Shown piece by piece: positions 23,261-42,300 of a stretch of 64,000 bases of DNA. Under the pieces are notes generated by a model. The model did no database searches. It was not told where the DNA came from and saw only the letters and a list, made by a program, of their open reading frames with translations. Location of the stretch: contig JAQGDQ010000188.1 in NCBI GenBank assembly GCA_030141605.1, forward strand, positions 1 to 64,000, read 5' to 3'. Each line of letters starts with the position of its first letter. The first letter of the stretch is position 1. The translations under genes and the position numbers were made by a program. The stretch comes from Tubiluchus corallicola. Its lineage: Eukaryota; Priapulida; Priapulimorpha; Priapulimorphida; Tubiluchidae.

Positions 23261-26200
23261 ATGGCGTCCGAAGAAGCTTCTTCGAAAAAGAAATTAAACG
23301 AATTACTGGTAAAAGATCTTAAAATTGAATTAGAAAAACGTAAACTTGATAGTAAAGGTGTTAAGAATGTTTTGTTACAGCGATTACAAAAGGCGGTAGA
23401 AGAAGAAGGCAAAAATGTTGAAGAATATCTGTTCGATGTCCGGGCAGCTACACCAAGTAAAATTGCAAGCTTTGAAGAGAAAGTATCGGTCGAAAATGGT
23501 AGTGTGGATGCAAGTGACACTCAAGCATTATATGAGGCGGTTCTTGGCGCTGGAGATGGTGAAATAGAGGGTGATTTTGGCGAAGATTTTGACAACGTAG
23601 ATGCTTTGGAAGCTAGCATAAACGAACAAGACGAGTCTGAACTTCTCGCAGATGCTGTAAATATATTAGTAGAAGAAGGTGAAAAAGTCGATATGGAAGA
23701 GAATGAAGTAAACCAAGATAAGAACACTACCAGGAAGAGCAGCTCAACAACTGCTGAGAATGCTGAAAATAAAGGTAAAATAGATAAGCCCACCTCGTTG
23801 GAAATAAGTGATAATTGGCCTTGTTTATTTTATGTTAAATTTTCACTAATTGTGAAAAAATACTTTAGGTGGTATCTTTACATTAACACCCAAATTGCAT
23901 TAGAACTTTAGATGCTGATTAGGCTGGCCAGTCGAAAGTAAACTCTGAAGAATTATTTTCAGATTAGCACGTCTATTATAAGCCTAGCAACAGTACTTAT
24001 TTTCTTCATGAGCACCTTTGTGATTAGTCACTTTATACTTTTTGTGATTTGAGTGTGTGTTGAAGAATGAGAATATTGTATGAGTCTGTACTTGCTTCTT
24101 TAGCTTTTATAATTAGGTCAGTATAGAGAGAACAGTCTTTGAATTCATATGGTGTTGGTCCATAAAAAACATCTTTGGTATGACTAGGTAGCACTCGTAT
24201 ATTTACAAGTGCTGCATTTGGGTTTGCAGGAATTATCTCAATCAAAAGTCTAGCCATCCTATTTACCCTTTGTTTTCTAGAAAATTGGTCCTAGTAGATG
24301 CTATATTTTTAAAAACAAACAAGTGAGCAAAAATACCAATCAATTATGCTGTCTAAGATATGAATAGTGTGTTTTAAGATTTCAGGGATGTAAATGGGGC
24401 TGCTGTTGGCTGCTCATCATATCTGGTACAGCAGGTAAAAACCACAAGTACGTGAAAGTAGTGACAACCATAGGTTTTTATATGTAGACATCAGTGTAGG
24501 TCTATACATTACATTTTCTGTAAATTTATCACATTTCATTTATAACAAAATAACTAATAATAATAATAGAGAAGACTGTCTGTAGGTAGATACATCCACC
24601 ATAGCTAAAATGATAAATTAGATAAAATAAATAGTCTAACAAGAACTTTTAATATACTACCATAGCTGGGCGGGGTTCATGCCATACATTGTTATTTAAT
24701 GCCACGCGAGTTTCACAATTAATTTATATTGGTTTTTGGTGCAATAGCAAAATTTTTATATGAAATTGTTCTGCATAAAGGCTGAGAGTACAGTATTCTG
24801 TGGGAGGATGGGTGTTTTAGTTACTCAAAGCTAAAACTTAGCCTTTGCATCTGATCATCAATTGATGTTGAGCCTTTTTCATTGCCAGTAAAAGTAGTAT
24901 GATCGTGGGCATCAATTGTTATTTGATTGATGTGCTTTTACACGTAATGTTAGTTTCTGCTTTTACGTGTACGCAAAATATTTTGAGAAGGACACATTGT
25001 TAATGGCCATTCAATAGCGTATTGGTTTCATTTAAAATAGATAGGCTATAAATGTATACGTGTGTTTGTGTAAAATCTTAATCATTTGCGTCATTAATGG
25101 ATCTTGTCGCTATATCTTCAGAGAAAAAATCAAATTGTCCTAAAAGTGCTTGACAGGAAGCTGCTACATGTTGTAATAAATCTTCATGGGCTTCGAAAAT
25201 GGATAACAAAAGACGGCGTATTACTTTTCATCTTACTAATCTGCTTGGCAGAATTTCTCAAGAATTGAAGTTGCACTGTGAATGCATTCGTCATTAATAT
25301 GTTAGCATAAGATGGCAAAGTTTGAAAGATTTGGCTCACAACTCACTAAAGTATTGACTGCCAATGAATTCTTCAAGCAATGATTTCTGACAACTTTGTG
25401 GAATGAAATGGGCTGAACTAGAAATGAGATAAACACATGTCCAACCTATCAGTCATAATTGTTGTAGTGACATTCCATGTCACCTACCTGTATGTACATC
25501 TTCATCTGCACTTCATCTTTTCAAAATGGAGTCGAGTGCCTCTTCAAGATCCAAGTTAACGAATTCCAGTGATTATGGCTTTCTTATGATGAAACATGAT
25601 TATTCTTTTTCGACATAACAATAACTTTCCTCACTCTCACACACGGCATTATTTTTTCCCATCTAAATCATTTATAACCAGTATGTGATTGCATGCTTGA
25701 TGTGGAATAAGATGCATAAAGCTTGTAGCTCAAGTGTAACAAGGGTCTGCGAGGGCTGCACCGATTACATATTACACTAAAATATTTTTGGTACTTTTTC
25801 AGTTTATATTATTTCACAAAATTTATTTACAATTGTGATTAACAGTATCATTTGCTGTTTAAAACTAAGGTGAGGAACACACCACGGAAGCTGAAAGCGA
25901 AGCTACTGAAGATGACGTTGCAAAACCATATACGGATAAAGTTGTTAGTGGTGAGGATTCATCTTTCGATGTTCACATTGTGGAAAATGATGAACTAGAT
26001 GCAGATTTGCTGAAAAATAGTGGCAAGGACGTAACCACTGAAGAACAGCCACCAGCAAGTAAAACTGATGCCATTAAAGGTGAGGCTGCAACTACTTGCG
26101 AGAAACCACCACAAGTTGTAAGCAAGAAACCCGATACCAATCAGAAGAGTGATAAAGTAGTTGAAAAGAAAGAAGTTTCAAAGCCTGTTTCTTCTCAAAA

Positions 26201-28247
26201 AGGAAAGCCAGCAGTGATGAAAGATGCAAAGGGATCAAACAAAAGCGATGAAAAGGATCAGAAAACTACCCAGTCATCCGGTAAAAACTTGTGGGTTAGC
26301 AGTCTTTCTCCTTCTACAAGAGCGACAGATTTGAAAGGAGTATTTAGCAAGCATGGCAAAGTGGTAGGCGCAAAAGTAGTCACAAGTGCTCGTACACCTG
26401 GAGCTCGCTGCTATGGTTTTGTCACCATGTCAACTCCAGAGGAAGCGACGAAATGCATACAGTATTTACACAGAACAGAATTGCACGGACGAATGATTAG
26501 TGTGGAACGTGCCAAAAATGATCCGGCTCCTCCAAAACGAGCAGATGGCTCAACTGCTGTAAAATCTGATGGTAAGACAGTACGTACTGCTACCATAAGA
26601 TCTGCAGCAGTTCGAAAACATGCTGAAAAAAGAACTTCAACAGATGCTAAGAAACATGATGTAAAGAAGGATGATAAGTCAGGCGAGAAGAACAAATCAG
26701 ACGATAAACCAAAAGATGCAGAAACTAAGGGAGAGAAAGAAAAAACTCAAGAAGAGAAAGACAAAGAAAGAAAAGAAAGGGAAAGGAGACGCTATCTTAG
26801 CTTAAAAAATATACAAATACAGAGGGCACGCGAGAAGGAAAGAGAAAGAGAACGAATGCAAAGACAGAGAGAACGACGACAAAGAATTGAAGCTGAACGA
26901 GAAAGGAGACGATTAATAGAAGTCGAGCGTCGTAATCGTGAAGAAGCTCGTCGCTTGAATGAAGAGCGTGAAAGACTAAGACTGGAAAGGGAGCGATTAG
27001 AAAGAGAAAAGATGGAGGCGGAACGCTTGGAACGTGAAAGAATCCGGTTGGAACGGGAGCGTCGAGAACGAGAAAGATTGGAACGTGAAAGGGATGCTGA
27101 GCAACGTCGCATTGCACAGTTGAGAGCTGCAAAGCTCGGGGCTGATGCTGCTCAGCCACGATCAAGATACGAGGACCGTAGAGGACTGAAACGGTCACTC
27201 GATCAACGAGATTCGTTTGCCGACCGAAAGAGACCCAATTTGACTCCGGGTGGACAGATAGGTAGTGCAGGCTCCTTTCCTGTGCCAGAGGGTAGATTCA
27301 ATGATTTTGATCATCGTTCACAGGCTGCCCCCGTAGATAGCTTTGAGAGGAGAGTTGAAAGGTACGACCGAAGAGAGGGTAAAGTAACAAGCACTGGACG
27401 ACCCGAAGCTCGCAGGGACCATGTTAGAGAAGTGGTACGTCGAGACGTTTCTTCTCGTGATCGTGATGAAAGAAGAGTTGATGCTCGAAGAAATGCACCG
27501 TCTGGTACTGTTGCCTCTAGTGGGCACAGATTCGAGAGGCCCCGCGACGCTGATGCACATGGCAAAGATAGGGCGCCGCATAGAGACAGAGAACGAGCCG
27601 GCAAGGAAACCAGAGATGTTCCACGTCGTGAAGAAGTGGTTCGTTCAAGCCGCGACCATCCTCGAGAAGTTAACAGAACGGCTCATCCACGTAACGGAGC
27701 ACCATCAAGCAGAAGTGGCAAACCGAGTGCAAGAGAAGATACGCGCCGAGAGTGGAAATCTGAACGAGGTCACATTCAGTCTGCAGTGAGAAGATCTGAT
27801 CGTTATGATAGCAAACCTAGTGGAAGCTCTCGTGCCCCAGTTGATAACCGGTATGAAGCACGCACTAGTGGCAACAGTTACCGAGATTCTGGTCCAAAAC
27901 AATATGTATCAGGTTCAGGTAGCGGAGGAGGCGGTGGAGGCGTACCAGCTGTGATGAGTGGTGCCATGTCTGGACACGGAGTCAGTCGAGATCAGTTTCC
28001 GGCTGGAGGACAGCCGCAGCAGGCTGGAGGCAGATGGCCTGATAGAGGGTCTGGTCCAATCCAAGTGAATCAGGCACCAATGATGGCTCCACCTACCGGA
28101 AACGTGTATTTGCAGGCCGTTCCTGGAGCAGCTGCACCGATGGCTGGTTTTATCCCCAACATTGGACAAGCATTTGCAAACAGCCGCCGTGGACCGGACA
28201 TGTACGATGCTTACAAAACTCTAAATGCCACCAGCAGAAGGTTTTAA
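23261..28247 (+). CDS. SAFB-like scaffold attachment factor (SAP and RRM domains), two coding exons, 963 aa
   Basis: SAFB proteins are nuclear DNA- and RNA-binding factors linking chromatin, transcription and splicing. Exon 1 (23261-23774) starts [11 protein letters not shown] at an ATG in AAAATGGCG; the open frame upstream to 23249 has only a GTG. It encodes a SAP domain at about residues 12-46 ([29 protein letters not shown]) and an acidic stretch. Exon 2 (25870-28247) joins in phase and opens [11 protein letters not shown]. The RRM at about 310-386 has RNP2 LWVSSL and RNP1 RCYGFVTM, with GAKVV and [12 protein letters not shown] as in SAFB/SLTM. A long Arg/Glu-rich helical region and an Arg/Gly-rich tail with a Gly run follow. 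The length matches SAFB/SAFB2/SLTM (about 915-1034 aa). SAFB and SLTM cannot be told apart here. Confidence 0.93.
23775..25869 (+). other. Intron of the SAFB-like gene
   Basis: The donor is AAAG|GTAAAA and the acceptor CTAAG|GTGAG. The 2.1-kb interior holds a 74-codon open frame on the - strand at 24033-24257 and stretches near 25480-25640 that look like broken - strand coding sequence. I cannot name a family and suspect a decayed transposon. Confidence 0.5.
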
Positions 28248-28636
28248 ATTTTGTTTTCTACGACTGAATAGTCTGTTTGTAGGTTAGGCTCCGGCTGCTA
28301 AAACAAAATAATCTACATCTTGAATTGTCGTACATGGCAAGCATTCTTTAGTAGTTAGAGTTGTGTTGAAATTTGATTGTTGTGCTGAATTTGTTCATTT
28401 GACTATTTGAAGCTTGTGACATTTTGAAATTCTTTTTTACTTAAAACATGTTTACGTAAGTATTAGTGATTTTTAGCCTTCGTCCGCAATACGTAAGTGA
28501 CTTGTATCGACTCTTGAATAGTGAAATTGAGAATCTATGAGAACTTGTGTTTAAGTTTGGGCAATAACGCACACACGACAAACTTTACACGTTTTCGTTA
28601 CATGCTGAGAGTCTTAATTTTTATTATTCTTTGTGT

Positions 28637-28642
28637 AATAAA
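28637..28642 (+). terminator. Candidate poly(A) signal AATAAA for the SAFB-like gene
   Basis: First canonical AATAAA after the stop at 28247, about 390 nt downstream. Further AATAAA hexamers occur near 29273 and 29372, so longer 3' UTRs are possible. Confidence 0.5.
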
Positions 28643-28737
28643 CTTAAAAATGCCAAATGTACATGACAAAATGTAATTTAAATACCCAAACCAACTCATT
28701 TCAGTTTGCAGTCAGTCAATCCCTAAAATTTAAAATC

Positions 28738-29138
28738 TTAACCCTTTCATACCCGTTGTATCCCGTGGGATACGAGAATATTTTCTGCCTTCAAATATAA
28801 TAAAATTTTAAAACTGACAGTTATTTGATCTGTTAATAGTTATTTTGATTTAAGCCAATAACAATAGACTAAAAATGGTGGTAAAATGGCGAACTAGAAA
28901 ATCTACATAGCATAAAAAACTGCGCAAGGTACAGTACTTTAGAGGTGATTTAGTTGCAAAGTGAAGCACATTTTATGCTTCCATTGAATACCAATGTATC
29001 CCGTGTGATACAGGCTATATTTAGCACGCAGGCACAGGTAGAAAAAAATTATGTGTAAACAAGATGGACATTCTGAACAAAAGTACTAAATCAAAAAAAA
29101 ATTTCTTATAAAAAATAATTTGGGACTGAAAGGGTTAA
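28738..29138. mobile_element. Second piggyBac-like MITE with TTAA target sites
   Basis: The left end is TTAACCCTTTCATACCC and the right end GGGACTGAAAGGGTTAA, forming an imperfect inverted repeat bounded by TTAA. The word TGTATCCCGTGKGATAC occurs twice inside (near 28759 and 28995). No ORF. It lies about 100 bp beyond the first SAFB poly(A) signal. Confidence 0.7.
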
Positions 29139-31927
29139 AAGTTTTCATCACGTTAAATATTAAGTAATTGCAAATGATTTACCAGAATTGAGCAGAGCAT
29201 TGCAGTAAGGTGGCTGGGTAATCAAGCACATATAATATTTTATTAGATTTACAGTTTTAGAAATTTCTTTGAATAAAAATTTAACGTGTAAGACTTTATA
29301 GTGTCTCTTTCCCAGATGCATATTTATATATTGTGTTTACTGTTGTATATATTTTTGTGATACTGTTATAGTGTAATAAAGCATAGTAACATGATAACTT
29401 CACTATGCCACTCATGCCGGTGGTAGGCGTCAGGTCAAGGGCTTTTAAGGAGTTGAAAGCATGAATGAGCAGTACATTTAATCAAGTCTTAAAAGAAGTG
29501 CAACATCTGCTGTTTACAAAGTACTTGTAATTTTATGAATGTCAAATTTTGACACTGTTTTACACTGTAGCACTTAGGCTAACTGAATTCTAACGTATCG
29601 TAATTTGGAATTTTTGTAATCTGCACTTTGTGAGTCACAAAATTTTTCAAATTTAGAAATTTTCTCTTACTACGAAGTTGTAACAGGAATTGGAATAAGT
29701 TGTAGATGTTAGGAAAAATCGTTAGGCCAGCTCATGCGCATGTCACTTTGTACTTTTGTAATTTAGCTCTGATCTGTTGAAAGATTATTGAATTGGTTCA
29801 CTTTAAATTTGTTTTAAATAAGTATTGTCTATTAATTAGTGTTTACAGACTTCAAATAAATAGTTTGTCAGTGTGTAAATAGTTTTGTTTATGACTGCAC
29901 TACTTCTTGAAAATCTATAGTGTTTGACACCCTGTTTTTAATAACTAACGTCTTTCTAACCACGTAACTAAAGAAGAGCCTTACAGGGGAATCAGGATTA
30001 ATAAGTTCAGACTCCCCCTAGTTTATTAGCGTTGTTCTTAATCGCCTTAAAATGCATAAGATGGTAAAAATAGAAAAATACAATGACCCACTAATGTTGA
30101 ACTACCAAATGACTACATCTCTGGCAACAAGAATTGTCTGGAAGACGTACAGAGGGCACTATGGCATCATATTAGGCTTCGTCATGTTCATGTGTTTGTC
30201 TGGAGGAATTCATTAGATCCAGTGGATTAACGTTAGAATAATGAATAATCATCTACTGTATGTATTTGCTGTCTCGTCTTTCAAACTTATGCTTTGCACA
30301 TGTTTCTAAAACTTGGAAACTGCTGACATATACTGTTAACCATCGAAAAAAGAGACATTTTCCCGATTCAAGAAGAGATGTTCGATATCTGATGACAGGG
30401 CATGTGCATGGCTAATAAAATACTGTCCTAGGCAGAGATTCAGGTAAGGTAAGCAACGTGCAAAGTTTAGTTTAAGTTGGGTACATTGATTCTATGAATA
30501 ATGTGTGAAAGTTGCAAAAGTTTATCACAGGTAAATTTGCACGATCAGGAGAATTAGTCGTAGCTCTTTTCTCATCAGTGATGCCAAAAAGAGAGGGATA
30601 TTATCTTTGTCGTTTACGAGTTTTCTACGAGTGCATCACATGACCCGGACGCAAAGCGATGCTCATCAAAATCGATGATGTCTGGTGCGGGAGAAAATTT
30701 CAATCTTCCACAAAGATGATGTTCATTGCTGTTCGTCTTCCAAGGATGAAATGAAATTGGCTGGGCCTGCCGAAAATGGGAAGAACACATAGGTAATATG
30801 GCATAATTACTGCAAACCTAGAACATTTCATGTAGATGGATTCGAGCTTGATGTTTCAGCTTAAATGTTGTAAATTGTTTCTTTGCTGTATGTCTAGTTG
30901 CTTGCATTTCATCCTAATACACGATTATTCAAATTTATTAGGATTTGTAAAATCTAGCATACGAAGATCTGGACGTCTGATAGAGTTACTCGTCTAGTTT
31001 GCAACGAAGCACACAGGCTACAGTTTACCGAGAGACAAAGACGAAAGACGACGATGATGATGGTGGTGATGGTGACGATGCTAAACTGTATATGCAGCCA
31101 TAATACATTGGTGAGAAGTTGGACATTGGATAGTTGATGCCGCTGAAGTCTTGTAACTTTTTGTTAGCTGGTAACCTGGTATCATGGAATACCAGGTAAG
31201 TGCATCAACTGGGACTCATCATGGAAACCACCGGAGAATCAGTTGTAAGCAAAGTGATACAGACGACAAGACAGATTGGAAGTCTCGAAGCACGACTCAT
31301 CTCTCGGAGGCAACCAGCAGAGAAAGTTTGATATTCTTACATAAATTCATAGTTGCCTTGTCTCTTTTACTGACTCTTATGCTGACATCTCAAACCCATT
31401 TCTGAAATTTGACTATTGGGTTAAAAGATAGTTTGAAATCCTCGAACACGACGTGGCTGAATCATTTGATTTAGCCATATGAGTGTTTCGAAATGTTAAA
31501 GAAGCAGAGTGTAAAATACTGGAAAAGTAGTCCCCTCTGATTACCGTGTCCAGTTAGACTTGGTTATTTGTTCTGTGTTTTCCTTAGCAAGCTTGAAACT
31601 CATTCAGTTATACTTAAACCAAAATGAAAGTCTCAAACGCTTAATAATCTTAAACAGAAAGTTCTTTTTTCATTATTTAAAATGAAACTCATTTATCTGT
31701 GTCAAGCATTGTATGGAAATCTTTTATTTACCATACATATGTGTTTATATAAAGTATTTGACCTGGTTTCATCATGGATGTTGCATATGTGCATGATGAT
31801 CTTATATGTAAATAAGCATTTCCTGTTCACACTCTGCATTGTGTATTTCCTACTACTGCTGTCACTGATCCTATGACTTACTTTACAGGTTGTTTGTGTA
31901 AAAGTTTTCTAGCATCTAGATGGAGCC
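29139..31927. other. Region between the SAFB-like gene and the phosphatase gene
   Basis: 2.8 kb with no recognised protein. The 5' UTR exon(s) and promoter of the phosphatase presumably lie near its right end. A small GATGAT/GGTGAT-rich patch at 31045-31085 is the only simple repeat noticed. Open frames at 31184-31405 and 31682-31876 (+) have no recognisable product. Confidence 0.45.
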
Positions 31928-36678
<4,751 letters not shown>

Positions 36679-36788
36679 ATTGCTGGAATTTGGTGCCAGT
36701 TGTTAGAATGTTATTTAAATCATTTTAGTTGTGCAGTTAGCTGACTCAACAAGTTTTGTTAAGCGAGTTAAGCATATGAAAGTTTTAT

Positions 36789-37526
36789 AAGCAAATTGGG
36801 TACCTGAAGACTGACTACTGTAAGCTGATTGAGCAAGCATCATTAAGAAAGTTGAGTACCTAAAGATTGACTACTGTAAGCTGATTGATCAAGCGTCATT
36901 AAGAAAGTTGAGTACCTGAACATTTACTACTGTAAGCTGATTGAGCAAGCATCATTAAGAAAGTTGAATACATGAAGACTGACTACTGTAAGCTGATTGA
37001 GCAAGCATCATTAAGAAAGTTGAGTAACTGAAGATTGAGTACTGTAAGCTGATTGAACAAGCATCATTAAAAAAGTTGAGTACCTGAAGACTGACTATTT
37101 TAAGCTGATTGAGCTAGCATCATTAAGCAAGTTGAGTACCTGAAGACTGACTACTGTAAGCTGATTGAGCAAGCATCATTAAGCAAGTTGAGTACCTGAA
37201 GACTGACTACTGTAAGCTGATTGAGCAAGCATCATTAAGCAAGTTGAGTACCTGAAGACTGACTACTGTAAGCTGATTGAGCAAGCATCATTAAGAAAGT
37301 TGAGTACCTGAAGACTGACTATTTTAAGCTGATTGAGCAAGCACATTAAGAAAGTTGAATACATGAAGACTGACTACTGTAAGCTGATTGAGCAAGCATC
37401 ATTAAGCAAGTTGAGTACCTGAAGGCTGACTACTGTAAGCTGATTGAGCAAGCATCATTAAGAAAGTTGAGTACCTGAAGACTGACTACTGTAAGCTGAT
37501 TGAGCAAGCATCATTAAGAAAGTTGA
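36789..37526. repeat. 56-bp minisatellite downstream of the phosphatase, about 13 copies
   Basis: Units of 56 bp containing AAGTTGAGTACCTGAAGAC, TGACTACTGTAAGCTG and GAGCAAGCATCATTAAG. It starts about 110 bp after the last 146-bp copy and is probably transcribed as 3' UTR if the distal poly(A) signal is used. Confidence 0.93.
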
Positions 37527-39373
37527 AAATTGCTGTTATTGCTGAATATTGTTATCAGCAGGGAAACTACACTATAGCAAGTATCACTTCCATTTGACTA
37601 AACAGAAGTTTCTTTGTGTAAAGCAAGGTTAAAATCCAGATTCGTAATTGCACTAGATTGTAATTTGTCATTTTACTACATTTAACTCAGTAAGCCTGTT
37701 CATCTCGTTTTATCATCAACAGATCAGTGATTGCGTGTAATTATTTGTGTGACCTTGACTGGCTTTATTATTGTGCACATTTGTAAATTATACTTCCCAT
37801 GATAGAGTTTGTACATTTAAATTACATACATGATAGAGTTTGTATTTAAATTAAATAAGTTTACTTCAGACATATTTATAAAGACATGCAAGTGATTTTT
37901 ATTGAAATCTTAATATTTAGTCTTTGTTCTATTCTTATGGCTGTAACCGCTATAATTGTGTCATTAAAAAATGATAAGCTGTTGTAATCTTTTCAAATTA
38001 CATAAAAAATCGTACTTTATTTAACACTGTTTGAAAATGTATGAAAATATTGTTCATAGTATATAAACTGCTTATGTGAATAGTACAGTGTTCAAGAGCT
38101 ATGTGATATAAAGGCACCTGTATTATGACCACTGTGTTCAATTGCCAGGCTATTTTATGCATTGGAATAATAATATTATTATGATATTTAATAGTGCCAA
38201 GTAGGTCTAGTTATTTTAGATCTTTTTGAAATGTTGAGACTTGTTTTTTTTATTGTTACTATTAAATTGTTATTATTAGTATTACTGCAATGATTTTATT
38301 TTGGAAATTGTATGTTTCTATAATAATAAACAGTCTCTTGTCGTTTATTCTGCTTTTTGACTGGTTACTTTAATAGCTATGTTTATGGCATTATGGTGCT
38401 ACCACATATGACTTTATTATTAGAACTTTATATAGTTTTAATGAGACAGTGCGTAATGAGAGAGGAATGTAATATTGCTAATAAACTCGGACAGTCGGCT
38501 ACAAAAACAAAGGTATTTCAAAAATTTTGTAATGAATTTTTGATAAAAGACAAATGGTGTTATATTAGCTGTTTTCTACATTTTTGCTCGGAACGTTGCA
38601 AAAGTATTAAAGTTGCATTGTGGACTGTGGAGTAATCTTAAAAAATATCAGTAGTTTTCCATGTGTCTGTGGTAAAACTTTGAGAAAAAGAATAACGATG
38701 ACTACGAACAAATTCACAGCATTTGTGAATCAGAAATGAGGAATATTGGCTGCATCTTCGATGGAAGTAGAGGTAAAGAAATGGTTATAATGTAACAGCT
38801 TGAATATCAGTCGCTTTGAAACATTGCTTTTTTTTCAAAAATACCTCAAAAAATTCTAAGGCTTTCATATTGACTTGCTTGATATTAGTAGAAGTTTTAA
38901 CATTATATAAGCCTACAACCATTAGTAATAATTACACTTCCATCATAATTATAGTGAAATGACGGCAATGCTTGAAACTTTTTTGTAGCTTAACTGTCGC
39001 TTTGAACTTATGATTGCTGTGTAATTTCTTTAAAAAAAGTTAAATCAACAAAGTTTATAAAAAATTATCTGTTCTAATCTTTGATTGGGAACAATAATGA
39101 TAATTGTTAGTGAAAAAATATATTAATGCTTTGGCTAGTTGAGTAGTAGTGCCACAAGCAGTCGTTATTGCAGTCATTGAGTTCAAGTCGTGGATGCTAA
39201 CGCTTTAAAGCGGTGCGTGTTTCCGTAGAATTTCAATCTTCTATGATTTGCCGACTCTGAGAATGCGCTTATAACTTGATTTATGACTTCAATCAAAATT
39301 ATGATTCGAATTCGATTATTTTGAAGTAAATTTTGTTGTATGCTTAGTGCTCTTGTACTTAGCCAAGGGCCCA
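37527..39373 (+). other. Region between the phosphatase and EXT1
   Basis: AT-rich sequence. A 92-codon open frame at 38357-38635 (+) has no recognisable product. AATAAA at 38325-38330 is a possible distal poly(A) signal for the phosphatase. The last few hundred bases presumably contain the EXT1 promoter and 5' UTR, including an upstream ATG at 39340 that is out of frame and overlaps the EXT1 start. Confidence 0.45.
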
Positions 39374-42300
39374 ATGCAGGCCAAAAAGCGCTATATACTT
39401 GTAATCATATGTTGTGTGTTTCTGTTAATCTGTTATTTTGGCTCATATTTGTTCAAAAAAGATGGCACGGTGTTTAGTAACGTTAACAGCAGAAAACTTT
39501 CATTTATCAACTCGAAAGATCTCATACTTGAAAATCAGTCTTTTTTGTCGCCTAAGAAAAGGAGCGAGAAAGAAAACATCGTGTATAAAAACAGATACTG
39601 TAGGATGGAGACTTGCTTTAACTTTTCCAAATGTAGCAAAGGATTTAAAGTCTATACATATCCGCTGAGGACAAAAGTGTCGGAAAATTACCAAAAAGTT
39701 ATTGGTGCCATACAAGATTCCAGATATTACACCGACAATCCTGAGGAGGCTTGTGTGTTTGTTCTTGCAGTAGACACATTAGATCGTGATATACTTAGTC
39801 CAGATTATGTGAAAAAGGTGGAAGGTGCTATTTATTCAACTAAATTATGGAACAGCGGTGTAAACCACATAATATTCAATCTGTACTCAGGCACATTTCC
39901 AGACTATACAGAAGATTTAGGGTTTGATATAGGCCAAGCAATTTTAGCCAAAGCTAGCATATCACAGTCAAATTTTCGACCAAAGTTTGATATTTCTATT
40001 CCATTATTCCACAAATCTCATCCGGAAAGAGGTGAAGAAAAGAGGTACCTGTATGCAAATAACTTTCCTGTAGCAAAAAAGTATTTATTGGTGTTTAAAG
40101 GGAAGCGCTACTTATATGGCCTAGGATCTGATACGCGGAATTCGCTCTTCCATTTGCACAATGAAAAAGACATTATTCTGGTTACGACTTGCAAACATGG
40201 AAAGCAGTGGATGCAGATAAAAGATTCTCGCTGTGATTCGGATCAGGTTCAATTTGAGAAGTATGCTAGTCTTGTTCTTTAAACTCTAGATTATCGTACA
40301 ATATGCCTTGTTTAATAACTCCATTTTGGTGCAAAGATAAATAGATTTATTAAGCGGCACCAGAGTGTGAGTAGCATTTTTTTAGTTTCCACAGTAGGTA
40401 TTGTTTATTTATTTATGAAGCCAATACTCTTAGCACTTGGCAAGCTGCTACCGAAAAGTTTTTTAGTAAAGTTCAATAATTTAGTAGCGTACGTATGATC
40501 AAAGTAACTTGCATAAAGTATGTATTGTTTATCTATGATGCCAATGCTGTTTATATGTGAAAAGAGTTTGTCAAATTAAAAAAAATGCAATATATATGTA
40601 ACTTTAATATAAACAATGATTCACTACGCATTTATTTGAGTCATTGACGTTCTCACTTACAATAATTTATTAGGAAGAATTAGCACATTAGTTTAATCTA
40701 ATTAGAATACTATACCCCTCATCTTGTGCTTGACTGATACTTCTGCATTGTAACATGTAATTAAAACCAAAAAAGACAAAGAATTAAGCAGAAAAAATGC
40801 AAAAGTGTGAAACGTGTATAGAAGAAAGACGCTGATCTGGGTGATTGTTTTTAACCAAACCATTGAGATCAGTTTTCGACATGATACATCTGGTGAAAAA
40901 CTGCTTGGTTTTTGTGAAAAGATGAATACATGTTTGCCACCTTAAATTTCTGAGAATTTTGTGGTTAGTTGTTTTTTATTCTACAGCTGCACATTTTGTT
41001 CACGTTTTAACAACAAGTGTTAGAGTAATACAAGTGCTATATTTGTTAAAATATCTTAAAGTATTAAATTAATTGAAGCAAATCAAGTTTTATCACTCAG
41101 TCGGGAAGGTTCAGTTGTTGCAAAATTACACATTGACTTATTAACTCCTATATTTATTGAGTAAAAGTATCTTTAATCAGGGAAAGAAAGTGATACTGGT
41201 GCAGAATTACAAAACTCTAACCCAGTTACTCGATTTCTATATTATTTCATAATAACAGGTTGAACAAGAAAATTTGCATATAGGCATTGTCAATCCAGAT
41301 TGCTGTGCAAATCAAACCGGAGTTACCAGCACTCTGTATGTAATGTTTCATTGAGGTCAAGAACATGCCACTCAATACGTTGGGTTTATTTCACTGTTAT
41401 CATGTAAACTTAGAAAAATATAACAAGGAAATTTGCAAAAAAACCTTAGATAAAGCTTAAATTTAAAACATACTACCTCTGAATAGAATACTTCTTCGGG
41501 TGTGGTGGTTGCCGCCATTCGTTTGAAAATTGTGACGTGACTGCGAGACTTCGTGACTTTTTGTAGGCGCATCGTGGCTTTCCGTGAGCGTGCGCTGCTT
41601 ATACCATTTCAAACTTCTACAGCTTACCTAATGTTCATGCAAAGATGTTACAAAATCAGCTATCTAATGTTTCTCTGAAAACTTATCATACTTTTGACGA
41701 AGATTGACAGTGCGCTACTTTTCTTCAGAACGAATGACGTCATTGGAAGAAGAATGGGCGTTGAAAAATAGGAGCGCCCAAGCATGAAGTGATCGCAACT
41801 TTAAAGTGACTTTACTGATTACACGAGGCGCTTATTGCAGTTTTTTCACAAAATTCTGCTAAAATTTTTTGCAAACATAGAAATAAGCCTTGCCTGCTAG
41901 AAGGTTTGGCTCTTCATTTAAAGAAGACAGCGATGAGTATTTTCTCAATTTTTGGTTTCATTTAGGTACTGTATATATACAATTAGACAATACTATTGTA
42001 ACCATTAATCAAATAGTTAAACAAATCGAACGGGCTACGTGGTAATGTACATTGTATAAACTACATAAAAAAACTACATAAACACTTACACTTTATAAAT
42101 ATTGCAGGTATGACTATCAAGTGTTGATGCTGAACTCCACGTTTTGTCTGGTACCCCGAGGACGTAGACTCGGGTCATTTCGTTTCCTGGAAGCGCTACA
42201 GTACGCTTGTGTACCTGTACTACTCAGTAATGATTGGGAATTGCCATTCTCAGAGGTTATTGATTGGAATAAAGCTGTTATCTGGGCCGATGAACGGCTC

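Noticed and set aside
26411-28169. Several antisense and alternative-frame ORFs across the SAFB-like exon 2
   Set aside because: Shadows of the biased Arg/Glu codon composition of the real + strand exon.
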